This document shows positions 18,438-27,828 of a stretch of 64,000 nucleotides of DNA, in pieces. A model generated the notes under the pieces. The model did not search any database. It saw only the letters and a program-made list of their open reading frames with translations, and had not been told where the DNA came from. The first letter of the stretch is position 1; the number at the start of each line of letters is the position of its first letter. The translations under genes were made by a program, and so were the position numbers. The DNA is from Maridesulfovibrio sp. (GTDB taxonomy: Bacteria; Desulfobacterota; Desulfovibrionia; Desulfovibrionales; Desulfovibrionaceae). The stretch is taken from assembly GCF_963667685.1 (NCBI RefSeq), contig NZ_OY763931.1, positions 620,001 to 684,000 of the forward strand. Reading direction: 5' to 3'.

Positions 18438-19580
18438 TTAGTGTGTTTTAAGCCGCATTGCTCGCAGATTACGCAGCTTTTCCCCTGATTCTTTACCAAG
18501 ATTTCTTTCGTGATCCGGCAGAGATACATTGAGTATCTCTGTCAGGTCTGCGAAAGCCTTTTTCAGCACTGGTTTGCCCCGGTCCGCATGGCAGAGGCCG
18601 GCCATATTTTCCAGCAAGCCTGAAACATGTAACTTCATCAAAAGGTCAACCTTGGTGCCGGGACGTAGTTCGGCGTAATTACCGGCCTTCATGTGCAGCA
18701 GGGCTGCAGTCTCCCCGGCCCGGATATATTTGACCGGGAGCATTAGTCTTTTCCCCAGATTCTGCGCCTGTTCAGCTCCATTTTTGTCATGCCCGTGATG
18801 TGAAGGGAGAAACTGCGGCTCAGTCAGTACCTTACCCAGATCATGGCACATGGCCATCCAGCAGGTGAGAGGATCTCCAGCCACCTTATCCATGATTTCA
18901 GCGATATGTCCGGCAACAGATTTGTCGTGGTATTTTTTGGGGCCTGCGGGTATTTCATCTGCACCGGAAAATTCGCTGAACCATGGCTCAAGACAATCCG
19001 CTTTAATCAACAGGCGTAAAAAATTTCCGGGTTTGGGGCCGCCCAAGGCTTTACGCAGCTCAGCCCCGATGCGGTCTGGTGCGATATGTTTCAGCCAGCC
19101 GCTTGCAGCACATCTTTTCATCTCGTCAATCAGTTCTGGATGCGGGTTGAAATCAGGAAAGCGTGCCAGAAATGCTGCTGCCCGGAACACACGCAGCGGA
19201 TCTTCTTTGAATGTGTCCGGGAAAGAAGGGCGCAGAATTCTGTTTTGCAGATCTTCCAAGCCATGTGGATGGGCATACAGTTCACCTTCCTCATCCAATG
19301 CAAGAGCGTTCATGGTGAAATCACGGGCTTTGAGGTCAAGGTCTATTGTTTCTTCTGTGTTTATTCCATGCTTACGGGGGAATGAAAATTCTAGACCGTT
19401 AAGATAAAAAATCTCGTAGGATTTACCAACAGGACGAGCTTTAGGAAACGCCGAAGTGAATTCCTCCGCTGTCCCGGATGCAATAAAATAGTCGATATCT
19501 TTGGGTTTCTTTCCCCGCAGCAGATCACGGACTGCGCCTCCGGCAATTAAGATCTTCAAATTATCCGTTTTTTTAGCCAT
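18438..19580 (-). CDS. tRNA nucleotidyltransferase / poly(A) polymerase family with HD domain
   Basis: Class II nucleotidyltransferase, most likely adding or repairing the CCA end of tRNA. The head domain has GGAVRDLLRG and the catalytic DxD-type KDIDYFIA, then the RDFTMNALALD motif, and EDPLRVFRAAAFLARF in the neck. A C-terminal HD phosphohydrolase motif appears as CHDLGK. At 380 residues it is the length of HD-containing family members. Poly(A) polymerase activity cannot be excluded by sequence alone. It is convergent with the preceding exported-protein gene, with only 19 bases between. Confidence 0.88.
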   Translation of the reverse strand: MAKKTDNLKILIAGGAVRDLLRGKKPKDIDYFIASGTAEEFTSAFPKARPVGKSYEIFYLNGLEFSFPRKHGINTEETIDLDLKARDFTMNALALDEEGELYAHPHGLEDLQNRILRPSFPDTFKEDPLRVFRAAAFLARFPDFNPHPELIDEMKRCAASGWLKHIAPDRIGAELRKALGGPKPGNFLRLLIKADCLEPWFSEFSGADEIPAGPKKYHDKSVAGHIAEIMDKVAGDPLTCWMAMCHDLGKVLTEPQFLPSHHGHDKNGAEQAQNLGKRLMLPVKYIRAGETAALLHMKAGNYAELRPGTKVDLLMKLHVSGLLENMAGLCHADRGKPVLKKAFADLTEILNVSLPDHERNLGKESGEKLRNLRAMRLKTH

Positions 19581-19669
19581 TTAAATGTGTTTGTCCTTCT
19601 TCTCTAAATACCAAAAGAGCAATTCTCGCGGTTCTTGATTAATTCAGGTTTGATGGTATCGTATGTTCA

Positions 19670-20350
19670 ATGAAAAAGAAAATACTGATACTCATACTTT
19701 TGGTTAGCATTGCAGTCTTGTTTTTTGCCTTTGATCTAGACAGATTTTTTACTCTTGAATATTTAAAGAATTCACGACAGGAATTTCAGACCTTTTATGA
19801 CCAGAATCCATTTTGGACCATATCTTCTTTTTTTCTGATCTATGTGTTTGTGGTCGGGATAAATCTTCCGGGAGCAACCGTGCTTGGGCTAGCCGGTGGT
19901 GCCTTGTTCGGTTTTACCGTAGGAGTACTGATAATTTCTTTTGCCAGCACGATCGGGGCAACCATGGCCTGTTTCTTTTCCCGTTATCTCTTTCGCGACT
20001 ATGTGCAGCGCAAGTTCGGGGACAGGTTGGATAAAGTCAATCAGGGTATAGAAAAAGAAGGAGCTTTTTATCTTTTTACCATGCGCCTTATCCCGGCAAT
20101 TCCATTTGTGGTAATTAATCTGGTTATGGGGCTGACTCCCATGCGTTTAGGTACTTTTTACTGGGTTTCGCAACTGGGAATGCTGCCCGGAACTATGGTC
20201 TATGTTAACGCCGGCAAGGAATTAGGGCAGATTAACTCACTTGCCGGAATAGTGCAGCCGGGGGTGCTCATTTCATTTGTTCTGCTCGGATTGTTTCCTC
20301 TTGCAGTAAAGAAGATTGTCGGGCTTGTTAAGAAGCGTCGAAGTGTGTAA
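19670..20350 (+). CDS. VTT-domain (TVP38/TMEM64, DedA-like) membrane protein
   Basis: Inner-membrane protein of 226 residues from the VTT/SNARE-associated family (PF09335), related to DedA proteins linked to lipid handling. An N-terminal helix (about 4-22) is followed by the conserved core INLPGATVLGLAGGALFGF, a re-entrant-type segment, and MRLIPAIPFVVINLVMG with the family Arg and Pro. Two further helices and a basic tail VKKRRSV complete it. No close operon partner. Confidence 0.88.
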   Translation: MKKKILILILLVSIAVLFFAFDLDRFFTLEYLKNSRQEFQTFYDQNPFWTISSFFLIYVFVVGINLPGATVLGLAGGALFGFTVGVLIISFASTIGATMACFFSRYLFRDYVQRKFGDRLDKVNQGIEKEGAFYLFTMRLIPAIPFVVINLVMGLTPMRLGTFYWVSQLGMLPGTMVYVNAGKELGQINSLAGIVQPGVLISFVLLGLFPLAVKKIVGLVKKRRSV

Positions 20351-20387
20351 TATTCATAATTACTCAGCTAATTAAAGTAGATAACTT

Positions 20388-21563
20388 ATGATTGTCAGGG
20401 CCGCACCGAGCATACGAACCTACCACAAAGGTAAGGTTATTTTCAACGAGGGTCAGGAAAGCAAGATTGCTTACATGATCAAGTCCGGAACCGTTGATAT
20501 TTTTAAAATAATCGACAAAAAAAAGACGGTGATGGCTTCCCTGCGGCGGGGGGATATTTTCGGGGAGATGTCTTTGCTCGCCAACCAGAAGCGAACTGCC
20601 AGTGCTGAAGCTTCGAGTTTTTGTGAGCTTGTTGTACTTACAGAAGAGATGATGAACAAGCTGCTGAAATCTTCACCGGTGACTGTAAAAAAGATGTTGG
20701 AGCTTTTGGCAAAAAGGGTTGCGGATACTGACCTCAAGACCGGCAGCACAGAGCAGAGTGACTCGTTTCTTGCCCTCGCAACTATCCTTGATCTTGCTTA
20801 CCGGGAATTTGCGTACACACCACGCGATCAACAGCGCGAGATTGAAAATTACAAGATGGGCCTTTCTGCAACTTCCTATATTCAAACGGTCAAAAGTCTG
20901 GCTGTTTTTTCACGTGTTGAGATCGATTCTTTTCTGGATACAGTATTCAAGCTGCGCCTGATCAATATTAAAAGCGTTAAAAAAGGCGATAAAAGTGCTT
21001 TTGTAGAGCGTTACATCCAGATTGATAATTTTGAGCAGTTCATGTGCAACCTGCGCTCGTTGTACAAGCAAATGCGCGAGCTTGGTGCCAAAGTTGATCA
21101 GCGTATGACTTTCATGACTTTTAGCGATCTGGCGAACAGGACCGGAAGTAGCCCGGAATTGATTTATAAAAAAGTCATCAAGGAAGAGATGCCTGAAAAT
21201 CTGCTCTTTTTTGACCGGGAAAAAGCTATGGAATGGCGTAAGGATAAGGCCCCGGATTTTTTTAAGAAGTTTCGTAGGCCGCGTAAGTCTCTGGAAGAAC
21301 TTGAAGCTGTTGATGATATTATCTTCATCGATAATCCTACGCTCAAGAAAGCTCTTGAAGGATTCAATTACTATAAAATTTCTGTACTTTATTCCGCCCT
21401 TGATCAGCAGGGTAAAGATAAAATCAAGCGAAATATCGGTAAAAAGGTTGCCCAAATCCTTCTGCATGAACCTCCGTGTGACCGTGATCCCAGCGATGCG
21501 GAAGTTCTCGAATGTTGTGATGAACTCCTTGATACGGTCCGTAAAATCAAGGGGGTGAACTGA
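20388..21563 (+). CDS. cyclic-nucleotide-binding protein with FliG-like C-terminus, copy 1
   Basis: A 391-residue cytoplasmic protein. The N-terminal cNMP-binding barrel (about 12-118) has the phosphate-binding cassette FGEMSLLANQKRTASAEA. The middle (130-290) is helical and unassigned, without a recognisable DNA-binding helix-turn-helix. The last 84 residues (308-391) resemble the C-terminal domain of the flagellar switch protein FliG: VDDIIFIDNPTLKKALEG, then KIKRNIGKKVAQIL and a trailing helical motif. That resemblance is by eye. The next gene is a divergent paralog of the same architecture, one base away. Confidence 0.8.
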   Translation: MIVRAAPSIRTYHKGKVIFNEGQESKIAYMIKSGTVDIFKIIDKKKTVMASLRRGDIFGEMSLLANQKRTASAEASSFCELVVLTEEMMNKLLKSSPVTVKKMLELLAKRVADTDLKTGSTEQSDSFLALATILDLAYREFAYTPRDQQREIENYKMGLSATSYIQTVKSLAVFSRVEIDSFLDTVFKLRLINIKSVKKGDKSAFVERYIQIDNFEQFMCNLRSLYKQMRELGAKVDQRMTFMTFSDLANRTGSSPELIYKKVIKEEMPENLLFFDREKAMEWRKDKAPDFFKKFRRPRKSLEELEAVDDIIFIDNPTLKKALEGFNYYKISVLYSALDQQGKDKIKRNIGKKVAQILLHEPPCDRDPSDAEVLECCDELLDTVRKIKGVN

Positions 21564-21564
21564 G

Positions 21565-22698
21565 GTGCCCAAACCGCAAGCCAAGACTTTCCTGAAAGGT
21601 GAAGTGCTGTTCAAAGAAGGTGACAAAGGCCAAGTAGCCTATATGATTCAGTCCGGGACAATTAATATTGTCAAAAATATCAAAGGGAAGCGCCAGATTC
21701 TAGCAACCCTTGGCCCGGGGGAAATTTTTGGCGAGATGGCTATTATATCCCGCAGTGCGAGAGTTGCCGGAGCAGAAGCCGCGTCTGAATGTACTGTGCT
21801 GGTGTTGACTGCACGGCTGATTCTTATGTTGCTCAAGAAAAGCCATCCAACGGTTTTTCATCTTACCCGAGTGCTTGCTTCCCGTCTGGCCAGCGCCGAC
21901 CGGGCTATTTCCGAAAGCCGCAGTGATAATTCCTGGCTGACCTTCTGCCGTATTCTGCACATGAAGCATCGCATACTACAGACAATGCCGCGCGGTGAAG
22001 ATTCTCCTATCGGGATTACCCTTGAAGATCTATCCAGAGACTTTTCCGCGATCACCAACGCCCCGCAGCATGAAATTAACCGCCATATTAAATCCGCAAT
22101 TGGATTTAATATGATAACAGTCAATAAAATAGGAGCCCAGACTTACCTGAGCATCATCAATCCGGATGATTTCCTGATTATCGCTGAAAATCTTTCAGGT
22201 GATATCAATAAATTCAGTGGCAAGGTTTTTCTCTCTGATTTTATGGATATTTTTGATTTTTCAAACTTAGTCGATTCCAATCCGGAAATGATCTATAAAA
22301 AGATCGGAGTAGGTGAATTTCCTGAAGATATCTGCGTACTGCACAAGGAAAGCACTTCCAAATGGGTTGAAAAAAAAGGCGAGCAGTTTTTCAGGGAGGT
22401 AAAGCGCAAGCGTAAGTCTATTGAAGAGTTGGAAGGTGTTGAAGATATCATCTTCGTTGATATAGGAACCCTCAAGCAGGTTTTTCGCCAGCTTGGATAC
22501 TATAAGCTGGGTATTCTGATTGCCATTGCCGGGGATGATGCAAAAAAAAGAATTCTATCGGTTATTTCTAGCAAAATAGCAGCAGCAATCACACGAGACT
22601 CCCGTTCTTCCGACGCTATTGACCAGAGTGAAGCTGATGATGTGGAAGAAGAACTCATTGATCTTATCCGGGAGATCAAATCCTCCAAGACAGAATAG
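21565..22698 (+). CDS. cyclic-nucleotide-binding protein with FliG-like C-terminus, copy 2
   Basis: Tandem paralog of the previous gene (377 residues). It has a cNMP-binding barrel with IFGEMAIISRSARVAGAEA, a helical middle, and a FliG-like end (VEDIIFVDIGTLKQVFRQLG, then KKRILSVISSKIAAAI). The start is GTG, one base after the stop of copy 1, with a G-rich ribosome-binding site inside copy 1, so the two are translationally coupled. The binding-site residues differ between the copies, so they may sense different ligands or form a heteromer. No FliG partner genes are nearby. Confidence 0.8.
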   Translation: MPKPQAKTFLKGEVLFKEGDKGQVAYMIQSGTINIVKNIKGKRQILATLGPGEIFGEMAIISRSARVAGAEAASECTVLVLTARLILMLLKKSHPTVFHLTRVLASRLASADRAISESRSDNSWLTFCRILHMKHRILQTMPRGEDSPIGITLEDLSRDFSAITNAPQHEINRHIKSAIGFNMITVNKIGAQTYLSIINPDDFLIIAENLSGDINKFSGKVFLSDFMDIFDFSNLVDSNPEMIYKKIGVGEFPEDICVLHKESTSKWVEKKGEQFFREVKRKRKSIEELEGVEDIIFVDIGTLKQVFRQLGYYKLGILIAIAGDDAKKRILSVISSKIAAAITRDSRSSDAIDQSEADDVEEELIDLIREIKSSKTE

Positions 22699-22865
22699 TT
22701 CTTTAGCGGCTGCCCCCGCCTATTTATTTTGACTTTAGTACAGCTTCCGGATGAACAATGGTTGCACAATCCGTTAGCTTTAGGTAACAATATAATTAAG
22801 CTAAAGTATTAATAAAAACAGGATCAAACCTCGTCTAACATCCTTTGACCATGGGATAATGCAGT

Positions 22866-23789
22866 ATGATTACTCGAATTACTATTATCAGCGGTAAGGA
22901 AAACAGCCCCTTGCCCAAGACAACTCCAGAAAAGCTTTTTCAGGCCCATCCCCTTTGGGCGCGTGATATTGAGAACTTCGGACCCTGGAACAGTGAGGAT
23001 GCGGAGTACAGGAGCTACTCGACATGGATTTCCGGTTCTCGAACCGGGGTTCCCGTTGCGGTTTGCGGTTCCTGTGTTTCCAGCCTTGATGTTGCATGGC
23101 GTTTAAATTCTCTCGAAGATCTTTCGGATTGGGGAAGTGTTTTGGCGGTTGAACAGAATACCGGGCGGGGACAGGTTCGCCGCGAATGGATATCACCTCC
23201 CGGAAATCTATATGGAACTGTTAAGTGGCCTTCTCTGCCGGAAGCTAAGCCCGGTGAGGTCCGGCCTGTATGGAACCGGATTCTTCCCCTTATTGTCGGT
23301 TATCTGACATGTAATGCTTTGCGTGATCTTGGTATTGATGCCCAGCTCAAGTGGCCCAATGATATCCTTATCGACGGCAGAAAGGCCGGCGGAATTTTAA
23401 TTGAGGAACGCAGTAACGTCACTATGGTCGGCATCGGCTTGAATCTGGTTTACGCACCGGAACGTGATTTGCTTCGTGCTGATCACGCTGTTCCTGCCGG
23501 AAAGTTGAATACCGATACTATGCAGCTTGGTCCCTTGGAAACCTGGGTTGAGCTGATCAAGCATTTCAGGGGTAATTTTGATTCAATAATTTCTTTGAAT
23601 AATACTGATGATTTCCTTTACGAACTTCAGGACCGTCTGGTCTGGTTCGGGGAAGAAGTCAGGATTGTGGACGGTCCCGAAGGGGTTGAACGTGGTGTGA
23701 TTTGCGGTTTACGCTCCGATGGTGGGCTTGTTGTTGACTCTAATGGTGAACAGCATGAAATCTATTCCGGGTCCGTAATGCCTTTATAA
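22866..23789 (+). CDS. birA: biotin--[acetyl-CoA-carboxylase] ligase
   Basis: Activates biotin with ATP and attaches it to carboxylase carrier proteins. The catalytic core has EQNTGRGQVRREW (the biotin/adenylate loop) and KWPNDILI with the catalytic Lys, followed by GGILIEE and VGIGLNL. The C-terminal SH3-like domain closes the protein. At 307 residues it lacks a typical N-terminal helix-turn-helix. The first 75 residues are an unusual N-terminal extension without a recognised DNA-binding fold, so it is probably a non-regulatory ligase. Confidence 0.9.
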   Translation: MITRITIISGKENSPLPKTTPEKLFQAHPLWARDIENFGPWNSEDAEYRSYSTWISGSRTGVPVAVCGSCVSSLDVAWRLNSLEDLSDWGSVLAVEQNTGRGQVRREWISPPGNLYGTVKWPSLPEAKPGEVRPVWNRILPLIVGYLTCNALRDLGIDAQLKWPNDILIDGRKAGGILIEERSNVTMVGIGLNLVYAPERDLLRADHAVPAGKLNTDTMQLGPLETWVELIKHFRGNFDSIISLNNTDDFLYELQDRLVWFGEEVRIVDGPEGVERGVICGLRSDGGLVVDSNGEQHEIYSGSVMPL

Positions 23790-23833
23790 TGTTGGCAGAT
23801 ATTGTTTTTTGCTTGACATACGGGCCTTGGTGA

Positions 23834-23977
23834 GGAATTGCTTTTTTTGTTGCCGGGTGGACTGAAGGGAAGCTTTTCACCCGTTTACGGCAATTCCGGA
23901 ATGCAGCGGTGTTCTTCCGTTTGCGCCCGTGTCAGTAGCATTATCGTTTGCAACCCTGTTCTTTTCTTGGACAGGGT
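23834..23977 (+). promoter_or_regulatory. structured leader with competing stems before the PEP-synthase-like gene
   Basis: GGAATTGC (23834-23841) can pair with GCAATTCC (23890-23897). Alternatively TTGCC (23850-23854) plus CGGGTG (23854-23859) can pair with CACCCG (23878-23883) and GGCAA (23889-23893), using part of the same strand. A further 7-base stem has ACCCTGT (23953-23959) and ACAGGGT (23971-23977). It matches no riboswitch class I know. The foldings are by hand. Confidence 0.35.
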
Positions 23978-24093
23978 GCTATACCTGTTTATATTCTGTT
24001 AATTTCTTTTCGATTACTGATTATCTTAATTACCCGGATTTTATAATAAAATCCAATAGCATATCTCTATTAAAGATGTGTAAGGAGGAAGTG

Positions 24094-27000
24094 ATGGCTG
24101 GTAAGACGGAAGAAGCGGTTTCCGCTAAAGGTGCGGAAACAGCAGCTCCGAAGAAGTCCCAGGCTAAAAAGCAGCTTGAAACAAAGCTGATATTAACCGG
24201 CGCTGATATTGTTAAAATCGGCGAAGATGCTGAGCTGCTGGTTGGTGGAAAAAACTATAACACCGCATTGATCAGTCAGGTAGAAGGCATCAGGTCTCCC
24301 CAGTTCAGAGCGGTATCATCCATAGCATTTCATAAACTTCTTGATGAGACTAAAGTTAACGCAAGCGTTGTCCGTTCTGTTGTGGACAGTGAATATAACG
24401 CTGTGGACTGGAGTAGTGAAGAAGTTAATAGTGACAGTGAATTCTTACAGAAGTTTGTCCGCTCAATAGCCCTTGCAATCAGGGAAGAGGCCCGCAAACA
24501 TACTGAAACTAAAATTCAGTTGCGAACCTTTATAAATAACGTTGTTGAAGGTTTCGCAACCTCACCTGAAGGAATTGACCAGCTTCGCAAAAGATCCGTA
24601 CTTGTTCAGAGTGCAATTCTTTCCGTGGAACTCCCTAAAGAGGTGGAAGCGGCAGTCAAGGAAGCATATCTTTCAATCTGCAAGGATGCCGGTCTTGAAA
24701 ACGAACCTGTCGCCGTGCGTTCGTCTGCTGCCGGAGAAGACAGCCGCAAGAAGGCATTTGCCGGACTTCAGGATACTTATCTAAATATTGTCGGCGAAGA
24801 TCAGTGCGCCGAAGCATACCATTGGGATTGCGCATCCGCTTACAACCTGCGCAGCATGACCTATCGTCGTGAAGCTATTCTTGATGCCGTAACACTGGCA
24901 GAAAATACCGGCGATGTTTCCATTGCCGAGAATGCGAAACTGGAATGGGCCATCGAGAACACCTCGCTTTCCGTTTGCATCATGCGCATGATCAACCCGG
25001 TTATTTCCGGTACTGCTTTCAGCGCTGATACCGCTACCGGTTGCCGCGGAACGGACCGCAAGGATCTTGTTTCCATAGACGCAAGTTACGGTCTCGGTGA
25101 AGCTGTTGTCGGCGGAATGGTCACCCCGGATAAATTTTACGTATTCCAGCGTGATGACGGATCTGAAGTTGTTGTCCGTAACATGGGCAGCAAAGACAAG
25201 AAGATCGTCTATAGCGAAAAGGGCGGGACCAAGGTTGAAAAAGTTCCGTCCGGTGCTGTTTACCGCTGGGCCCTTTCCCTTGCTCAGGCCGAAGAAGTCG
25301 CCAAAGGTGTCCGCTCCATCAGCCATGCCTATGGCGGTATGATAATGGATACTGAGTTCTGCCTCGATGCTGCTGACCGTCTCTGGTTTGTTCAGGCCCG
25401 CCCTGAAACACGCTGGAACGAGGAATTCGAACAGCATCCGGATGCTATCTTCATGCGTAGGCTTGAGGTTGACCCCAAGGAGCTTGAAGAAGCTGAGGTC
25501 GTTCTTGAAGGAAATGGCGCATCCCGAGGAGCCGGACAGGGGACTGTTAAGTACCTGCGTTCCGCTCTCGAACTGAATAAAATCCACAAGGGTGACATTC
25601 TCGCGGCAGAGCGTACCGACCCTGATATGGTTCCGGGAATGCGCATCGCATCAGGTATTCTCGCTGATGTCGGGGGTGATACAAGTCACGCAGCGATTAC
25701 CTCCCGTGAGCTTGGGATTCCGGCCATTATCGGTATTCAGAGGCTTGAAGTTCTGCGCTCTCTTGAAGGGCAGGAAATCACAGTTGACGGCTCACGTGGC
25801 AAGGTATACCGCGGCGCACTTCCTCTGATTGAAGTTGGCGGAACCATCAATACTTCCGAACTTCCGGCGACTAAAACCAAGGTTGGCCTGATTCTCGCTG
25901 ATGTTGGGCAGTCCCTGTTCCTTTCCCGTCTGCGTGAAGTTCCTGACTTTGAAGTAGGTCTGCTGCGTGCTGAGTTTATGCTTGGTAACGTAGGCGTGCA
26001 TCCGCTGGCCCTTGAAGCATATGACAACGGAACTCTTGATAAGCTGGTTCAGGATAAGCTTGATGAGCTGGATTCCAGACTGACAACAGTCATGAAGACC
26101 CAGCTTGATTCCGGCTTGATTTCCCTGAATATCAATCTCAGGGAATATGTAGGCGCGCTTACCGGTCTGGCCGCGGAAATGGATTCCATGGCTAACGCCA
26201 ACACTGCCCGAGGAACCGAAGAAGTTCTGGCCATGCACCGCAAGCTGCGTGAACTGGATAAAAAACTCGACCACTACCTTGAGCACGCTACAGAAAGTCT
26301 CTACACCCTGAAGACCTCTGTTGACATTGAAGAGCATCTGCGCGGCGTCCTCGGAATTCACGCCGGTGAGCATGCAGATTCCAAATTCATCTATAAGAGA
26401 ACTGAATCTCTTGATGAACTTCCTGAAATGCTTGCCAAGGCCAAAGAGAATCCCATGGTTCTCGAATACATTGAAGGAATTAAAGCGCTGCGTGAAGAAG
26501 TGGCTCTCAAGATGGGGCTTAAATCCGAGATGGATGAAGTTACCACCCTTCGCCAGCGCATTTCTGATATTATTAAATCCCGCGGTCTTAGAAGCGGTAA
26601 AGAAAATTACATTCAGACCCTGTCTCAAGGCTTGGCTCTCTTCGCTATGGCCTTTTATGGCAAGGACATTGTTTACCGTACCACTGACTTCAAGACCAAC
26701 GAATACCATAACCTGCTGGGCGGGTTGCTCTTCGAACACCATGAAGACAACCCCATGCTCGGTTATCGGGGTGTTTCCAGAAATATCCATGACTGGGAGC
26801 TGGAAGCATTCAAGCTTGCGCGCGGTGTTTTCGGCGGCAAAAACCTGCATATCATGCTGCCATTTGTACGTACTATAGAAGAAGCCCGCAGCATGAAGCG
26901 TTACCTGTCTCAGGTGCATAACCTTGATTCCGGCGTCGATGGCCTTAAGCTGATTCTCATGGCCGAGATTCCCAGTAACGCTGTACTTAGTAAAGAATTC

Positions 27001-27672
27001 ATCAAAGAAGTTGATGGTTTCTCCATCGGCTCTAACGATATGACCCAGCTGGTACTTGGGACTGACCGGGATAACTCCAGCTTACAGCACATTTATGACG
27101 AAGAAGATCCCGCTGTTGTCTGGGCGATCCTTTCCGCTATTTTCACCGGGCAGAAGTTCGGCAAGAAAATCGGTTTCTGCGGTCAGGGAGTTTCCAACAG
27201 TGTTATTCTGCGCGGTGTAGTCTGCATCGCCGGGATTGTGTCCGCATCCGTTGTTCCTGATACCTATCTCCAGACCAAGCTTGATATGGCTGCGGTTGAG
27301 GCAGAGAATATCAAGGTCAGCGAACTTGGGCAGTGGATCAGGGCCCGGCATTTCGAGCGTCTTGCCAAGCTAATGGAAGAGAACGGCTACAGCCACATTA
27401 TCAAGAAGTACAAGACCCCGGAAGATCTCGAGGACTGGTACGAAGGTGAGATAAGACGTCTCAATGAGCAGCTTCGCGACAACATGGATTCCCCGCGCGA
27501 AGACTTCATCAGACAGGAAATGGATACTTTCCGTGGAACTTTCCACAAGCCGGTGATTTATTCCGCATGGGATTGGAACCAGACTGTTGAAGATGCAATG
27601 CACCATGCAGGATTCGCTACTTTTGAAGAGCAGGAAGTTGCCCTAGAAGAACAGCGTAAGAAGAAATGGTAG
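24094..27672 (+). CDS. large PEP-synthase-like phosphotransferase
   Basis: A 1192-residue enzyme of the phosphoenolpyruvate synthase / pyruvate phosphate dikinase family. The N-terminal ATP-grasp domain has VAVRSSAAGEDSRKKAFAG and the Arg-rich QARPETRW. The swivelling phosphohistidine domain has His532 in GDTSHAAITSRELG. The C-terminal TIM barrel has DFKTNEYHNLLGG, MLGYRGVSR, GSNDMTQLVLGTDRD and the Cys in FCGQGVS. PpsA is about 790 residues; here roughly 165 extra helical residues sit inside the barrel (about 640-850) and about 110 more at the C-terminus. The start follows AAGGAGG at 24082-24088. Which substrate it uses is not certain. Confidence 0.85.
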   Translation: MAGKTEEAVSAKGAETAAPKKSQAKKQLETKLILTGADIVKIGEDAELLVGGKNYNTALISQVEGIRSPQFRAVSSIAFHKLLDETKVNASVVRSVVDSEYNAVDWSSEEVNSDSEFLQKFVRSIALAIREEARKHTETKIQLRTFINNVVEGFATSPEGIDQLRKRSVLVQSAILSVELPKEVEAAVKEAYLSICKDAGLENEPVAVRSSAAGEDSRKKAFAGLQDTYLNIVGEDQCAEAYHWDCASAYNLRSMTYRREAILDAVTLAENTGDVSIAENAKLEWAIENTSLSVCIMRMINPVISGTAFSADTATGCRGTDRKDLVSIDASYGLGEAVVGGMVTPDKFYVFQRDDGSEVVVRNMGSKDKKIVYSEKGGTKVEKVPSGAVYRWALSLAQAEEVAKGVRSISHAYGGMIMDTEFCLDAADRLWFVQARPETRWNEEFEQHPDAIFMRRLEVDPKELEEAEVVLEGNGASRGAGQGTVKYLRSALELNKIHKGDILAAERTDPDMVPGMRIASGILADVGGDTSHAAITSRELGIPAIIGIQRLEVLRSLEGQEITVDGSRGKVYRGALPLIEVGGTINTSELPATKTKVGLILADVGQSLFLSRLREVPDFEVGLLRAEFMLGNVGVHPLALEAYDNGTLDKLVQDKLDELDSRLTTVMKTQLDSGLISLNINLREYVGALTGLAAEMDSMANANTARGTEEVLAMHRKLRELDKKLDHYLEHATESLYTLKTSVDIEEHLRGVLGIHAGEHADSKFIYKRTESLDELPEMLAKAKENPMVLEYIEGIKALREEVALKMGLKSEMDEVTTLRQRISDIIKSRGLRSGKENYIQTLSQGLALFAMAFYGKDIVYRTTDFKTNEYHNLLGGLLFEHHEDNPMLGYRGVSRNIHDWELEAFKLARGVFGGKNLHIMLPFVRTIEEARSMKRYLSQVHNLDSGVDGLKLILMAEIPSNAVLSKEFIKEVDGFSIGSNDMTQLVLGTDRDNSSLQHIYDEEDPAVVWAILSAIFTGQKFGKKIGFCGQGVSNSVILRGVVCIAGIVSASVVPDTYLQTKLDMAAVEAENIKVSELGQWIRARHFERLAKLMEENGYSHIIKKYKTPEDLEDWYEGEIRRLNEQLRDNMDSPREDFIRQEMDTFRGTFHKPVIYSAWDWNQTVEDAMHHAGFATFEEQEVALEEQRKKKW

Positions 27673-27698
27673 TTCTTGTTTAAAAAGTAATGTCGATC

Positions 27699-27729
27699 AG
27701 GCCGCCCTACTAGGGCGGCCTTTTTTTTT
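27699..27729 (+). terminator. terminator of the PEP-synthase-like gene
   Basis: Perfect GC-rich stem AGGCCGCCCTA and its complement, followed by nine T. Confidence 0.95.
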
Positions 27730-27828
27730 GGTAAAGTATTTATAAAAAACTTAATTACGTCAGCAACCATGTGCATAACCTTGACAGCGAATAAGAGCAG
27801 AGGCATATATTTTATTACAGGAGATGAA

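Noticed and set aside
23813-23841. TTGACA at 23813 as a promoter for the PEP-synthase-like gene
   Set aside because: No plausible -10 is found at the right distance.
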